Notes: a model not told the origin generated them from the letters alone. Shown: positions 54,152-64,000, counted from the stretch's first letter. The stretch: 64,000 nucleotides of DNA from Acidimicrobiaceae bacterium (GCA_947456245.1 CANGPS010000008.1:16748-80747), one strand, 5' to 3'. A program made the numbers and translations.

Positions 54152-54910
54152 GTGCTCCGCATCGACGTCTTCACGATCTTCCCGGAGCTCATCGAGCACT
54201 ACGCGAGCTCGTCGATCCTCGGTCGGGCACAGGACCTCGGCCTCCTCGAGGTGACCGCCTGCGACCTGCGCGACGGCGCCCACGACGCCCGCCGCACCGT
54301 GGACGACACGCCATTCGGCGGCGGCGCCGGTATGGTGCTCATGCCTGAGCCGATCTACACGGCCGTCGAGGCGCGCGAGGCGGTGGGAGGAGCCCCCCGG
54401 CCGCTGATCGCCCTCGTGCCCCAGGGCCCTCGCTTCGACCAGGCGGCGGCTGAGCGCCTCTGCGGCCTCGGCGGCTTCTCGCTGCTGTGCGGACGCTACG
54501 AAGGGATCGACCAGCGGGTCCTCGACGACCTGTGCGACGAGCAGATCTCGGTGGGTGACGTGGTCCTCGCCGGTGGCGAGCTCGCCGCCCTGGTCGTCAT
54601 CGAAGCGGCTGCCCGCCTCGTCCCGGGCGTGCTCGGCAACGATGCGTCGACCACCGAGGAGAGCTTCCAGGACAACCTGCTCGAGCACCCGCAGTGGACC
54701 AAGCCCGCCTCGTTCCGGGGCATGGAGGTGCCGGCCATCCTGCGCAGCGGCGACCACGCCAAGGTCGCCGCCTGGCGCCGGGGACTCTCCCTGCGCGCCA
54801 CGATGGAGCGCCGCCCTGACCTCATCGAGGCCCGTGGGGGCCTGAGCGATGACGACCAGGCCCTCCTCGAGGCCCTCGCCCGTGTGGAGGGTGCAGCGGA
54901 GAGCGGCTAA
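54152..54910 (+). CDS. trmD: tRNA (guanine-37-N1)-methyltransferase TrmD
   Basis: 252 residues. SPOUT methyltransferase. Knot sequences are [18 protein letters not shown] and [37 protein letters not shown] precedes. It prevents frameshifting by making m1G37. GTG start. Its TAA stop forms the start of TAACAT before rplS. Confidence 0.96.
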   Translation: MLRIDVFTIFPELIEHYASSSILGRAQDLGLLEVTACDLRDGAHDARRTVDDTPFGGGAGMVLMPEPIYTAVEAREAVGGAPRPLIALVPQGPRFDQAAAERLCGLGGFSLLCGRYEGIDQRVLDDLCDEQISVGDVVLAGGELAALVVIEAAARLVPGVLGNDASTTEESFQDNLLEHPQWTKPASFRGMEVPAILRSGDHAKVAAWRRGLSLRATMERRPDLIEARGGLSDDDQALLEALARVEGAAESG

Positions 54911-54913
54911 CAT
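54908..54913 (+). promoter_or_regulatory. Possible -10 for rplS, containing trmD stop codon
   Basis: TAACAT, 35 nt before ATG 54949. The leader holds the Shine-Dalgarno candidate GAAGGA. Confidence 0.4.
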
Positions 54914-54948
54914 CTGATCTTCGCCACCCGACGGCAGAAGGACCCCCC

Positions 54949-55299
54949 ATGCACCCCACCGAACTCATCGACAGCGACTCGCTCCGCGACGACATCCCGG
55001 CCTTCCGGCCTGGAGACACCCTCAAGGTGCACGTCCGCGTGGTCGAGGGCACCCGTGAGCGCGTCCAGGTGTTCCAGGGCGTCGTCATCCGTCGCCAGGG
55101 CTCGGGCCTGCAGGAGACCTTCACCGTCCGCAAGGTCAGCTTCGGCGTGGGCGTCGAGCGCACCTTCCCGGTCCACGCTCCGACCATCGCCAAGATCGAG
55201 GTCGAGTCCTACGGCATGGTCCGTCGGGCCAAGCTCTACTACCTTCGCGACCTGCAGGGGAAGAAGGCGAAGATCAAGGAGCGCCGCGTCAACCGCTGA
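54949..55299 (+). CDS. rplS: 50S ribosomal protein L19
   Basis: 116 residues. Conserved [41 protein letters not shown] and [17 protein letters not shown]. It ends the ribosomal operon. Unlike in many actinobacteria, signal peptidase and RNase HII genes do not follow. Confidence 0.97.
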   Translation: MHPTELIDSDSLRDDIPAFRPGDTLKVHVRVVEGTRERVQVFQGVVIRRQGSGLQETFTVRKVSFGVGVERTFPVHAPTIAKIEVESYGMVRRAKLYYLRDLQGKKAKIKERRVNR

Positions 55300-55374
55300 C
55301 GCCGGAGTCGGGGGCTCGGCCTCCGCACCGCCCGCGCCGGCCGTCGAGGCGGCTCGTCCGCTGGGAGGGAAGCC

Positions 55375-56157
55375 ATGGACCCGCTGATCATCGAGCGCTC
55401 TGAGGGCGTGGTGCGCGTCACCATGAACGCCCCGGAGAAGAAGAACGCCGCCTCGGGCCGGATGTTCGAGGCGCTGCGAGACGCCTTCATCGAGGTCGAG
55501 CGCAACGACGCCGACCGGGCCATGGTGCTCACCGGTGCCGACGGCAACTTCTGCACGGGTGCCGACCTGACGGACCCGGACGGCGAGAACATGAGCCTGG
55601 CCCAGCCGGGCATCGTGCGGATGCGTCGGCTCAACGAGGTGGCCCAGGCCCTCCACGCCATCACCAAGCCGACCATCGCCAAGGTCGACGGCCTCGCCGT
55701 CGGGGCCGGCCTGTCCCTCGCCCTCGGCTGTGACCTCATCGTCGCCTCCGAGCGGGCGCGCTTCTCGATGATCTTCGCCAAGCGGGCGCTGTCGCCCGAC
55801 CTCGGTGCGTCGTGGCTGCTGCCGAGGGCCGTCGGGATGGCCAAGGCCAAGGAGCTCACCCTGCTCGGGGACATCATCGATGCCCCTGAGGCGCTGGCCA
55901 TCGGCCTGATCAACCGCATGGAGTCCCTCGACGACCTCGACACGGTGGTCGACGAGCTCGCCGGACGCCTGGCCAGCGGACCGACCGTGGCCCTGAGCCT
56001 GGCCAAGGGCCTGCTCGACAGCGCAGCGAGGACCTCGTTCGAGCAGGCGCTCGAGGACGAGGGACGGGCACAGTCGATCAACTTCGAGACCGCCGACCTC
56101 CGAGAGGCGATGACGGCCTTCTTCGAGAAGCGGTCGCCGACGTTCACGGGTCGCTGA
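55375..56157 (+). CDS. Enoyl-CoA hydratase/isomerase family protein
   Basis: 260 residues of the crotonase fold. Oxyanion-hole blocks: GADGNFCTGADL (residues 53-64) and VDGLAVGAGLSLALGCDLIVAS. The catalytic Glu that follows in classical ECH (GxxPE position) lies at ALSPDLGASW, where Asp takes its place; that pattern is common in isomerase-type and 1,2-epoxyphenylacetyl-CoA isomerase-like members. The specific substrate is unknown. ATG start with GGGAGGGAAGCC. Confidence 0.85.
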   Translation: MDPLIIERSEGVVRVTMNAPEKKNAASGRMFEALRDAFIEVERNDADRAMVLTGADGNFCTGADLTDPDGENMSLAQPGIVRMRRLNEVAQALHAITKPTIAKVDGLAVGAGLSLALGCDLIVASERARFSMIFAKRALSPDLGASWLLPRAVGMAKAKELTLLGDIIDAPEALAIGLINRMESLDDLDTVVDELAGRLASGPTVALSLAKGLLDSAARTSFEQALEDEGRAQSINFETADLREAMTAFFEKRSPTFTGR

Positions 56158-56158
56158 C

Positions 56159-56782
56159 ATGCCTCCCGGGGTCTGGCTGGCGCCGGGTCCGCTTCGGGCG
56201 AGCAGCCAGCTCCACCTCGAGGCCTGGCTGTCGGGCCTCGTGCAGTCGGTCGGACTTGTCGCCATCGGCACGGTCGAGATCGACGGTGACATCGTCGACC
56301 CCTTCGCCATCGCTGCCGGCCTCGGCGCCAGGCCCGGCCTGCCTGCCCTCGGCGTATCGGCCACGCTCGACGGGCGCCGCCTGCCCACGGTGATCGGTCG
56401 CGAGCTCATCGCCCTCGACCACGTGTCCGGCGGCCGGACGGGCCTCGTGCTCGATGGGGCGACACCGACCCTCGACGAGTCCGGTCGGATCCTCGAGGCC
56501 ATGCTCGGTGGAGCCGAGGTGGTCGGCAGGGCCTCGTCGGCGATGCCGGCTGACTTCGCATTCCGGAACCGGCCTGGCCCGGCCACTCGTGGTGGTCCGA
56601 TGGTGGTGCTCGTCGATCCCGTGACCGGAGCGAGGACGCTCGCCGGCGAGCAGGTCTCGGTGGTCGCCCTGGCCGACGACCAGCTCCTGGATGGCCAGAT
56701 GCCTGCACCTGGCCATCAGGGGAGGGTCCTGGCTGTCCGCCACGCCGCCTCCGGGGCCGACCCGGCACTGCTGCACCTCTGA
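56159..56782 (+). CDS. Short luciferase-like (flavin/F420 monooxygenase) protein
   Basis: 207 residues. The segment ARPGLPALGVSATLDGRRLPTVIGRELIALDHVSGGRTGLVL resembles the luciferase-like motif in which a family member says P..LAKE.ATLDHLSGGR. The remaining strands are weakly conserved and the protein is about 100 residues shorter than true members. It starts one base after the hydratase stop. It may be a degenerate or specialised relative; function unknown. Confidence 0.55.
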   Translation: MPPGVWLAPGPLRASSQLHLEAWLSGLVQSVGLVAIGTVEIDGDIVDPFAIAAGLGARPGLPALGVSATLDGRRLPTVIGRELIALDHVSGGRTGLVLDGATPTLDESGRILEAMLGGAEVVGRASSAMPADFAFRNRPGPATRGGPMVVLVDPVTGARTLAGEQVSVVALADDQLLDGQMPAPGHQGRVLAVRHAASGADPALLHL

Positions 56783-56870
56783 GCCCTCCGTTGGGCCCGG
56801 CGGGGCTGCTGGCGTGCGCGACAATGGAGACCCCGCCATTGGGCGGCAGGACGCCTGAGGAGGCTTGATC

Positions 56871-58252
<1,382 letters not shown>

Positions 58253-58256
<4 letters not shown>

Positions 58257-58594
58257 GCCGGCCTGACCCGCTGAGCCACGACCTCGTGGTAGCAGCGCTG
58301 GCCGGCACGAACTGGAGGATCGATGACGGGGTCCTGCACCTGAGTGCCGAGCTGGCCTCGTTCCCGGCCGCGCTGGGCTTCGTGGTCTCGGTCGGGGCGC
58401 TGGCCGAGGCCCACAACCACCATCCGGACATCGACCTGCGCTTCCGCACCGTCCGGCTGGTGCTGTCGACCCACGACGTGGGTGCGCTCACCGAGCTCGA
58501 CGTCGACCTCGCGCTGGCGATCAGCGGCCTCCTCGATCCGACGTTCAGCGATCGAGGAGCGAGCCCCGGAGGCTGGCGACAGTCGACGCCGTGA
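58253..58594 (+). CDS. 4a-hydroxytetrahydrobiopterin dehydratase (PCD/DCoH) family
   Basis: 113 residues. Core [49 protein letters not shown] with the conserved HHPD and THD. In bacteria this fold recycles pterin or has regulatory roles; in the absence of an aromatic hydroxylase in this window its role is open. The 3' end overlaps the convergent phosphatase gene by 50 nt, so the last 16 residues are shared sequence in antisense. Confidence 0.85.
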
Positions 58595-59288
58595 TCCCGA
58601 GCGACGCCGCGCACTCCTCGAAGCTGCCGTGGCGCTCCCGGATCACACCGACCAGCTGCTCCATGTTCTGCGGAGCGGCGGAGAACATCTCTCCCGCGTC
58701 GAGGATCTGATCGGCGAAGTCGGGATAGCGCTCGGCGAGGCGCTGCTTGAGCGCCGCCATGGAGTGCGCGCTGAGTGCGTAGTCCTCGATGATCACCTCG
58801 TCGGGCACGCCGAGCAGGCCGAGGAGCATCGCCGACAGCACGCCAGTGCGGTCCTTGCCGGCCGTGCAGTGGAAGATGGCCGGCTGGTTGGCCGGATCGG
58901 CCATCACCGTCACCGCGGCCGCCACCTTGTCGCCGGCCTCGTCGAGCATGTCGACATAGGTGCTCGCCAGCAGGCCGGGCATGGCCTGGAAGGCCTCGGG
59001 ATCCGGCACCGACTCCATGAACGGGAGGTGGTGGAAGGCCACCGGAACCTCGTCGACCGGGAAGCGCCCCTCCTCGACCTCGGCGGTGGTGCGCAGGTCG
59101 ATGACCGTGGCGACGCCGAGGTGTCGGATCTGCCCGCGGTCCTCCTCGGTGAGCCGGTTGAGCGAGTCAGCCCGGAACAGCCGGCGCCAGCGCACGCGGG
59201 AGCCGTCCTCGGTCGGGTAGCCCCCGAGGTCTCGGAAGTTCACGGTCCCGGCCAGCGGGAGGAGACGGGTGGGGTCGGTGTCGCTCAC
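58545..59288 (-). CDS. Tyrosine/serine protein phosphatase family (PtpB-like)
   Basis: 247 residues. The catalytic P-loop is HCTAGKDRTG (CX5R), preceded by GTVNFRDLGGYPTEDGSRVRWRRLFRADSL, characteristic of MptpB-like phosphatases. These act on phosphotyrosine, phosphoserine and, in some cases, phosphoinositides. GTG 59288 lies 6 nt after TAGTCT. The 3' end runs 50 nt into the pterin dehydratase gene. Confidence 0.85.
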   Translation of the reverse strand: MSDTDPTRLLPLAGTVNFRDLGGYPTEDGSRVRWRRLFRADSLNRLTEEDRGQIRHLGVATVIDLRTTAEVEEGRFPVDEVPVAFHHLPFMESVPDPEAFQAMPGLLASTYVDMLDEAGDKVAAAVTVMADPANQPAIFHCTAGKDRTGVLSAMLLGLLGVPDEVIIEDYALSAHSMAALKQRLAERYPDFADQILDAGEMFSAAPQNMEQLVGVIRERHGSFEECAASLGITASTVASLRGSLLDR

Positions 59289-59294
59289 GGGGCG

Positions 59295-59300
59295 AGACTA
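59295..59300 (-). promoter_or_regulatory. -10 element for the phosphatase gene
   Basis: TAGTCT on the minus strand, 6 nt before GTG 59288. Confidence 0.5.
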
Positions 59301-59310
59301 GCGAAGTCGC

Positions 59311-59898
59311 TCAGAGCGGGAGGCCCCACAGGGCCATCCAGCGCGCCAGGTCGGGCTCGAAGGGCAGATCGGCGCCCACCGTGGACTTGAGTCGGAGCTC
59401 GGCCTCGTTGTCACGGCTCGACGGGCCGTCGGGGCAGAAGGGGTAGAAGGTCCCGCGCTTGAAGAGGTAGACGAGGTAGCCGGGCTTGGCCGACGTGTCG
59501 GCGCCCGGGGCAGGGGCGAGGCCGAAGACGGTGCACAGCAGCTGGGGTCCCCATCCGGCCTCGGTGAGCAGGGTGTTCGCCTGGTGGGCCTGGGTGACGA
59601 GGTCGTCGAGGTCCGAGCCCTCGACGATGAGCCATCGGAACCCGAGGTCATCCTCGACGCTCCTGAGCGACGGGTGATCGTCGTCGCCCTCGCCGAGGTC
59701 GAGCAGGGCCGAGATCTCGGCCTGGACGTCGGCTGGCGCCTGGCCGGCCGGCGGCTTCCAGCACACGCCGGCCCGGCCGGAGGAGATGAGGCCAGCCTGG
59801 ACCTCGAGGGTCACGGCAGCCGAGGGGAGCGCGAAGAGCGCGTCGAGCTTGGGTGCCACGGCCTTGGTCCGGCCCAGCAGGCTGTCGAAGAGGCCCAC
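59311..59898 (-). CDS. PspA-associated protein PspAB
   Basis: 195 residues. The start MGLFDSLLGRTKAVAPKLDALFALPSAAVTL is the PspAB pattern. It is found with pspA and htpX in Actinobacteria and Archaea, as here. Role in envelope-stress response is inferred from this association. Start GTG 59898, 8 nt after the htpX stop. Last gene of the operon. Confidence 0.8.
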   Translation of the reverse strand: MGLFDSLLGRTKAVAPKLDALFALPSAAVTLEVQAGLISSGRAGVCWKPPAGQAPADVQAEISALLDLGEGDDDHPSLRSVEDDLGFRWLIVEGSDLDDLVTQAHQANTLLTEAGWGPQLLCTVFGLAPAPGADTSAKPGYLVYLFKRGTFYPFCPDGPSSRDNEAELRLKSTVGADLPFEPDLARWMALWGLPL

Positions 59899-59906
59899 GG
59901 GGAGGG

Positions 59907-60824
59907 TCAGCCGGCGTTGAGCTGGCGCTCGAGCTCGTCGAGCTGGGCCAGGCGCTTCTCGATGGTGGGGTGGGTCGAGAAGAGGTTGGCCATCGACGAT
60001 CCCGACTTGCCGTTGATCGCCGGCGTGAAGAAGAAGGCGTTGAAGGCCTCAGCCTTGCGCAGGTCCTTGGTGGGGATCCTCGACATCTCCCCGGTGATCT
60101 TGACGAGGGCCGAGGCGAGGAGCGCCGGACGGCCGATCAGGATGGCACCAGAGCGGTCGGCGGCCAGCTCGCGGTAGCGGGAGAGGGCCATCGTCAGCAG
60201 GAAGCTCAGGACGTAGACGATGATCGACACGAGCATGATGGCCAGCTCGGCCAGCGCCCCTCCCTGGTTGTTGTCGTCGCTGCCGCCGGTGAAGATCGTC
60301 GACCACATCGCCACACGGGTCAGCAGGCCGGCGAGCATGCCGACGGAGGAGGCGATGGTCATCACGGCGACGTCACGGTGGGCCACGTGCGAGATCTCGT
60401 GGGCGAGGACCGCCTCGAGCTCCTCGTCGCTCAGCCGCGCCATGATCCCGGTGGTGGCGCACACCACGGCCGCCTTGGGGCTTCGACCGGTGGCGAAGGC
60501 ATTGGGCATGTCGGTGTTCGCCACGGCCACGCGCGGCTTGGGCATGTCGGCCATGGCGCAGAGGCGGTCGACCATGGCGTGGAGCTTCGGCTCCTCCTCG
60601 GGCGTGACGATGCGGCCGCCCATGCCGAAGAGGGCGATCTTGTCGGAGAACCAGTACTGCCCGAAGATCACGGCGAGCTCGATGGCCACGATCAGGCCGA
60701 TGCCGACGCCGGCGGCGAAGAGAATGGCGCCGAGCACGCCCCAGAGCACGACGAGGAACAGGCCCGTGATGAACATCCGGGCCGTCAGGCCGTGGTCGGA
60801 CTCGATGTGCTTGGCGTAGGCCAT
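59907..60824 (-). CDS. htpX: Membrane protease HtpX
   Basis: 305 residues. M48 zinc metalloprotease with HEISHVAHRD (HEXXH) and further Glu in SRYRELAADRSGA. Four hydrophobic helices. HtpX degrades misfolded membrane proteins. The start overlaps the pspA stop. It is the middle gene of pspA-htpX-pspAB. Confidence 0.92.
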   Translation of the reverse strand: MAYAKHIESDHGLTARMFITGLFLVVLWGVLGAILFAAGVGIGLIVAIELAVIFGQYWFSDKIALFGMGGRIVTPEEEPKLHAMVDRLCAMADMPKPRVAVANTDMPNAFATGRSPKAAVVCATTGIMARLSDEELEAVLAHEISHVAHRDVAVMTIASSVGMLAGLLTRVAMWSTIFTGGSDDNNQGGALAELAIMLVSIIVYVLSFLLTMALSRYRELAADRSGAILIGRPALLASALVKITGEMSRIPTKDLRKAEAFNAFFFTPAINGKSGSSMANLFSTHPTIEKRLAQLDELERQLNAG

Positions 60825-61564
60825 CAGGCGTCGGCCTCCGGGGCGGTGATCTCGCCGGCCGTGCCCTGCCCGAGCTGGCTCTTGAGGGCAGCGAGCTCGG
60901 CGTCGACCGAGGAGGCGGCCGAGACCTTGTCGAGCTCCGCCTGGATGTCGTCGACCGGCTGCGAGAGGTCGGTCAGCGCCCCCGAGGCGATGAGCTCGTC
61001 CATGGCACCGGCCCGGGCCTCCATCTGGGCGATCTTGTCCTGCGCCCGGTTCATGGCCTGGCCGGCATCGCCCATGGAGTCCGAGATGCCGGTGACGGCC
61101 TCGGAGATCTTGGTCTGGGCTTCAGCCGCGGTGTAGCTGGCCTTGATGGTCTCCTTGCGCGTGCGGAACTCCTCGATCTTGGTCTGGAGGGTCTTCGACA
61201 CGTTGATGAGGTCGGCCTCCTTCTCGGCGATCTGGGTGTGCTGGGCCTCGAGGCTGCTCAGCTGCTCTGCGAGGGCCTCTCGGCGCAGCAGTGCCTCGCG
61301 GGCGAGGTCCTCGTTGCCCTGCTCGAGGGCGGCCTTGGCCTGGCCCTGCAGCTTGTCGCCCTGCTTCTTGAGCTCCGCCGCCTGCAGCTCGATGCGCTTG
61401 CGCGAGGTGGCCACGTCGGCGACCGCCTTGCGGACCTCGGTGAGCTTGGCCAGCTGCTTCTCGTAGGAGAGGTCGAGCGTCTCGCGTGGGTCCTCGGCCT
61501 TGTCGAGGACCTTGTTGGCCTTGGCCTGGAAGATCGAACTGATTCGGCTGAACACTCCGGCCAC
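60824..61564 (-). CDS. pspA: Phage shock protein A (PspA/IM30/VIPP1)
   Basis: 246 residues, mostly alpha-helical coiled coil. N-terminal FSRISSIFQAKANKVLDKAEDPRETLDLSYE is the classic PspA start. PspA is an ESCRT-III-like membrane-maintenance protein. GTG 61564 has a strong AAGGAGG; a -10 candidate TAGGCT lies at 61597-61602. First gene of the envelope-stress operon. Confidence 0.93.
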   Translation of the reverse strand: MAGVFSRISSIFQAKANKVLDKAEDPRETLDLSYEKQLAKLTEVRKAVADVATSRKRIELQAAELKKQGDKLQGQAKAALEQGNEDLAREALLRREALAEQLSSLEAQHTQIAEKEADLINVSKTLQTKIEEFRTRKETIKASYTAAEAQTKISEAVTGISDSMGDAGQAMNRAQDKIAQMEARAGAMDELIASGALTDLSQPVDDIQAELDKVSAASSVDAELAALKSQLGQGTAGEITAPEADA

Positions 61565-61596
61565 GGGGGCCTCCTTGTACTCGGGGTCTCCCTGAG

Positions 61597-61602
61597 AGCC
61601 TA
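61597..61602 (-). promoter_or_regulatory. -10 element for pspA operon (leadered)
   Basis: TAGGCT on the minus strand. It gives a leader of about 26 nt carrying AAGGAGG. Confidence 0.45.
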
Positions 61603-61663
61603 GAGCCGTCAGACTCGCTCGGGCTCGCAGGTCCGGCGTGCGTGGGCAGAGGTGGTGGGCGCC

Positions 61664-61669
61664 TAACTT
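61664..61669 (+). promoter_or_regulatory. -10 element for mca
   Basis: TAACTT, 7 nt before GTG 61677. Confidence 0.4.
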
Positions 61670-61676
61670 GGGCGGC

Positions 61677-62534
61677 GTGCCAGCTCAGCGATGCATCATG
61701 ACCGTCCACGCCCACCCGGACGACGAGTCGTCCAAGGGTCCTTCCACCATCGCCCGCTATGCAGGCGACGGCGTACGGACGGTCCTCGTGTGCTGCACCG
61801 GTGGCGAGGAGGGGGAGATCCACAACCCAGCCGTGGTGCTGGCCGAGGGCGAGTCGCTCAAGGAGCGTCGGGCGGCCGAGCTTGCCGAGGCGACGAGGAT
61901 CATCGGCTACGACGAGGTGGTCCTGCTGGGCTACCGGGATTCCGGCATGCCCGAGTCGGAGGCGAACGGCCATCCGGAGGCCTTCTGGAACGCCCCGATC
62001 GACGAGGCCGTCGGACGACTCGTCGAGGTGATCCGCCGGGAGCGCCCGCAGGTGCTGATGAGCTATCCCGACGAGCAGCACGAGTACCCCCACCCAGACC
62101 ACCTGCGTGCCCACGACATCGCCCTGGCCGCCTTCGAGGCGGCCGGAGACCCGACCCGCTACCCGGAGTCCGGCGATCCGCACGAGGTCGCCAAGCTCTA
62201 TTACACGGTCTGGCCGGCTCAGCGGATGGCGGCGATGCACGCTGCCTATGAGGAGCTCGACCTCGAGTCGCCCTACGACGAGCGCTGGCTCGAGCGGATC
62301 GCCAAGGTCGAGCACTTCACCACCACGATCGACGTCGAGGGGCTCGTCCACGTCCGCGACGACGCGCTGCGGGCCCACGCCACCCAGATCGACCCGACCT
62401 CGCCATTCTGGTTCGGGCTCCCCGAGGAGGTGCGCCACCGGCTGTACCCCTTCGAGCACTTCACCCTGGCGCGGAGCCGGGTGGGCATCGAGGACGGGGA
62501 GACCGATCTCTTCGCCCGCATCGACCTCGGCTGA
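61677..62534 (+). CDS. mca: Mycothiol S-conjugate amidase Mca
   Basis: 285 residues, LmbE/PIG-L fold. Zinc motif HAHPDDESSKG with the ESSKG ending distinguishes Mca from the deacetylase MshB; HPDHLR supplies the third ligand. Mca cleaves mycothiol conjugates in detoxification, which implies a mycothiol-making actinobacterium. GTG 61677 is chosen because the -10 is 7 nt before it; a start at 61638 would be upstream of the promoter. It is convergent with proS with only 6 nt between. Confidence 0.92.
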   Translation: MPAQRCIMTVHAHPDDESSKGPSTIARYAGDGVRTVLVCCTGGEEGEIHNPAVVLAEGESLKERRAAELAEATRIIGYDEVVLLGYRDSGMPESEANGHPEAFWNAPIDEAVGRLVEVIRRERPQVLMSYPDEQHEYPHPDHLRAHDIALAAFEAAGDPTRYPESGDPHEVAKLYYTVWPAQRMAAMHAAYEELDLESPYDERWLERIAKVEHFTTTIDVEGLVHVRDDALRAHATQIDPTSPFWFGLPEEVRHRLYPFEHFTLARSRVGIEDGETDLFARIDLG

Positions 62535-62540
62535 GGTGGC

Positions 62541-63989
62541 CTAGTAGGAGCGGGCCACGATGGCGACGAGGTCGTCCTCGTCACCGGAGTCGGGGATGGA
62601 CCCGTCAGCCCGCTGGAGGCAGCGGACAGAGAGCGTCTTGGCGTTGAGGGCGGCCTCGCCCTCGGGGCCGACGGCCGACCACGGGAGCCGGGCGAAGCCG
62701 GTGGCGCCGGCCTCCATGGCCTCGTCGAGCGTGGCCACGTCAGCGGTCTTGGCCTCCCGGCGATCGAGGGCGCGCGCAAGGAGGCCGTCCTGCATCTCGT
62801 CGAGCAGGCTCACGGCGGTGGCGACGGCGTCGGCGACGGCGACGGTCACCTTCTCGCCGGTGTCACGACGGGCCAAGGTCACCCTGCCCTCGGCGAGGTC
62901 TCGGGGGCCGACCTCGATGCGGACGGGCACCCCCTTGATCTCCCAGTCCGTGACCCGGCGGCCGAACGATCCCGCTCGGCGATCGAGGTTGGCCCGGGCC
63001 CCGGCGGCGAGAAGGCCCTGGTGGATGGACTGGGCCGCCTCGTTCACCAGATCCTCGTCGCGCACGGTGAGCACCACCACCTGGTCCGGGGCGATGCGAG
63101 GAGGGAGGAGCAGGCCGTTGTCGTCGCCGTGGCCCATGATGAGTCCGCCGACGAGCCGGGTGGAGGCGCCCCACGAGGTCGTCCAGCACAGGTGCTCGAC
63201 GCCATCGTCGCCGAGGTACTTGATGTCGAACGCCTTGGCGAAGTTCTGGCCGAGCTCGTGGCTGGTGGCCATCTGGAGCGCCTTGCCGTCGCCCATCATG
63301 CCCTCGCAGGTCATCGTCGAGGTGGCCCCGGCGAAGCGCTCTCGAGCCGTCTTGACGCCGAGGTGGGCGGGCATCGCCAGGACGTTGGTGAGGAAGTCGC
63401 TGTAGACGTCGTGATGGATTCGCCGGGCGTAGGCGGCGGCGTCGGCCTCATCGATGTGCGCCGTGTGGCCCTCCTGCCAGAGGAACTCCGACGTGCGCAG
63501 GAAGAGGCGGGGTCGCAGCTCCCATCGCACCACGTTGGCCCACTGGTTGAGCAGGAGGGGGAGGTCCCGGTAGCTCTGGGTCCACTTGGCCATGTACTCG
63601 CCGATGACCGTCTCAGAGGTGGGGCGCACGACCACCGGCTCGGCTAGCTGCTCGCCGCCGGCGTGGGTGACCACGGCGAGCTCGGGGCTGAAGCCCTCGA
63701 CGTGCTCGGCCTCCCGGGTCAGGTAGCTCTCGGGGATGAACAGGGGGAAGTAGGCGTTCTGGGCCCCGGCCGCCTTGATGCGGGCATCAATCTCGGACTG
63801 GATCCGCTCCCAGATGGCATATCCCCAGGGCCGGATGACCATCGTCCCGCGCACAGGGCCGTTCTCGGCGAGCTCCGCCTTGGCCAGGACGTCCTGGTAC
63901 CAGCGGGGGAAGTCGGTCTCCTGGGGGGTGAGGACGCTCTGCTTGGCCACGGTGGGTGCTGCCTTCTCGGTTGGGGCGGACTCGCCCAC
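62541..63989 (-). CDS. proS: Prolyl-tRNA synthetase (short, archaeal/eukaryote-like type)
   Basis: 482 residues. Class II motifs: RPTSETVIGEYMAKW, LRTSEFLWQEGHTAH and GGLIMGHGDDNGLLLPP. It lacks the editing insertion between motifs 2 and 3 of bacterial-type ProRS and ends in ARSY, a trait of the archaeal/eukaryotic type. Start GTG 63989 overlaps a TAGCGT box; GTG 63950 (VAKQSVLTPQE) is an alternative if that box is the -10. The upstream region is cut by the window end. Confidence 0.93.
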   Translation of the reverse strand: MGESAPTEKAAPTVAKQSVLTPQETDFPRWYQDVLAKAELAENGPVRGTMVIRPWGYAIWERIQSEIDARIKAAGAQNAYFPLFIPESYLTREAEHVEGFSPELAVVTHAGGEQLAEPVVVRPTSETVIGEYMAKWTQSYRDLPLLLNQWANVVRWELRPRLFLRTSEFLWQEGHTAHIDEADAAAYARRIHHDVYSDFLTNVLAMPAHLGVKTARERFAGATSTMTCEGMMGDGKALQMATSHELGQNFAKAFDIKYLGDDGVEHLCWTTSWGASTRLVGGLIMGHGDDNGLLLPPRIAPDQVVVLTVRDEDLVNEAAQSIHQGLLAAGARANLDRRAGSFGRRVTDWEIKGVPVRIEVGPRDLAEGRVTLARRDTGEKVTVAVADAVATAVSLLDEMQDGLLARALDRREAKTADVATLDEAMEAGATGFARLPWSAVGPEGEAALNAKTLSVRCLQRADGSIPDSGDEDDLVAIVARSY

Positions 63990-64000
63990 GCTACCGAACC

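Overview
This is a very GC-rich, gene-dense bacterial chromosome segment with short spacers and many GTG starts in GTGA/ATGA overlaps. A mycothiol S-conjugate amidase (Mca), a PspA-HtpX-PspAB cluster, a DivIVA-like coiled-coil protein between coaD and yceD, and many leaderless-type promoters point to Actinomycetota. A deep branch such as Acidimicrobiia is my best guess, but the class is inference. The window holds about 62 protein genes and two tRNAs. I see no insertion sequence, prophage, CRISPR array or rRNA, and no gene-free stretch over 300 bases; the longest are 19190-19454 and 20730-20950.

Layout. 1-8656: the end of era, then trmO, a dinG-type helicase (minus), uppS, a small membrane protein, recO, a photolyase, hemW and glyS. 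8679-10492: a DrrAB-like ABC exporter (minus). 10623-16545: pyruvate phosphate dikinase with a histone-like lysine-rich tail, dnaG and the principal-type sigma factor. 16601-21472: accessory zone with tRNA-Asn, a 14-TM MFS exporter, a decaying NHL-repeat reading frame, a lipoprotein resembling copper type II (PHM-like) monooxygenases, tRNA-Met and a SRPBCC protein. 21566-30200: a molybdenum island with moaA-moeA-moaD-moaE-xdhC-mocA, a two-subunit Tat-exported molybdenum hydroxylase, mogA and convergent moaC. 30271-31885: a PhyH dioxygenase, a PhnZ/TmpB-like HD oxygenase and a membrane protein, a likely phosphonate-oxidising operon. 31898-37062: a DUF1295 protein, an MFS protein, GTP-dependent PEPCK and thiL. 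37075-55299: a housekeeping block (rpmB, fakA, recG, rsmD, coaD, yceD, rpmF, plsX, acpP, rnc, an Fpg-like protein, smc, ftsY, ffh, rpsP, khpA, rimM, trmD, rplS). 55375-63989: an enoyl-CoA hydratase, a luciferase-like fragment, fumC, a pterin dehydratase, a phosphatase, pspAB-htpX-pspA, mca and proS.

How the parts fit. The molybdenum island looks nearly self-contained: cofactor synthesis, maturation chaperone, nucleotidyltransferase and the target enzyme lie together. The first gene of the synthesis operon and the first gene of the enzyme operon share an identical 12-mer that opens an array of 11-bp-period direct repeats, suggesting one response-regulator-type activator for both.

Most worth a second look: (1) the shared 11-bp repeat array; (2) about 18 genes with a TANNNT element 6-9 nt before the start codon, and four cases where the upstream stop codon forms the start of the next -10; (3) rnc with no ATG/GTG/TTG start, apparently using CTG; (4) the 42-bp-repeat PAKK tail on PPDK; (5) MoaD ending GGA instead of GG; (6) a threonine-rich tail on the hydroxylase iron-sulfur subunit; (7) the PHM-like copper lipoprotein beside an NHL fragment; (8) the Fpg homologue lacking several key residues.
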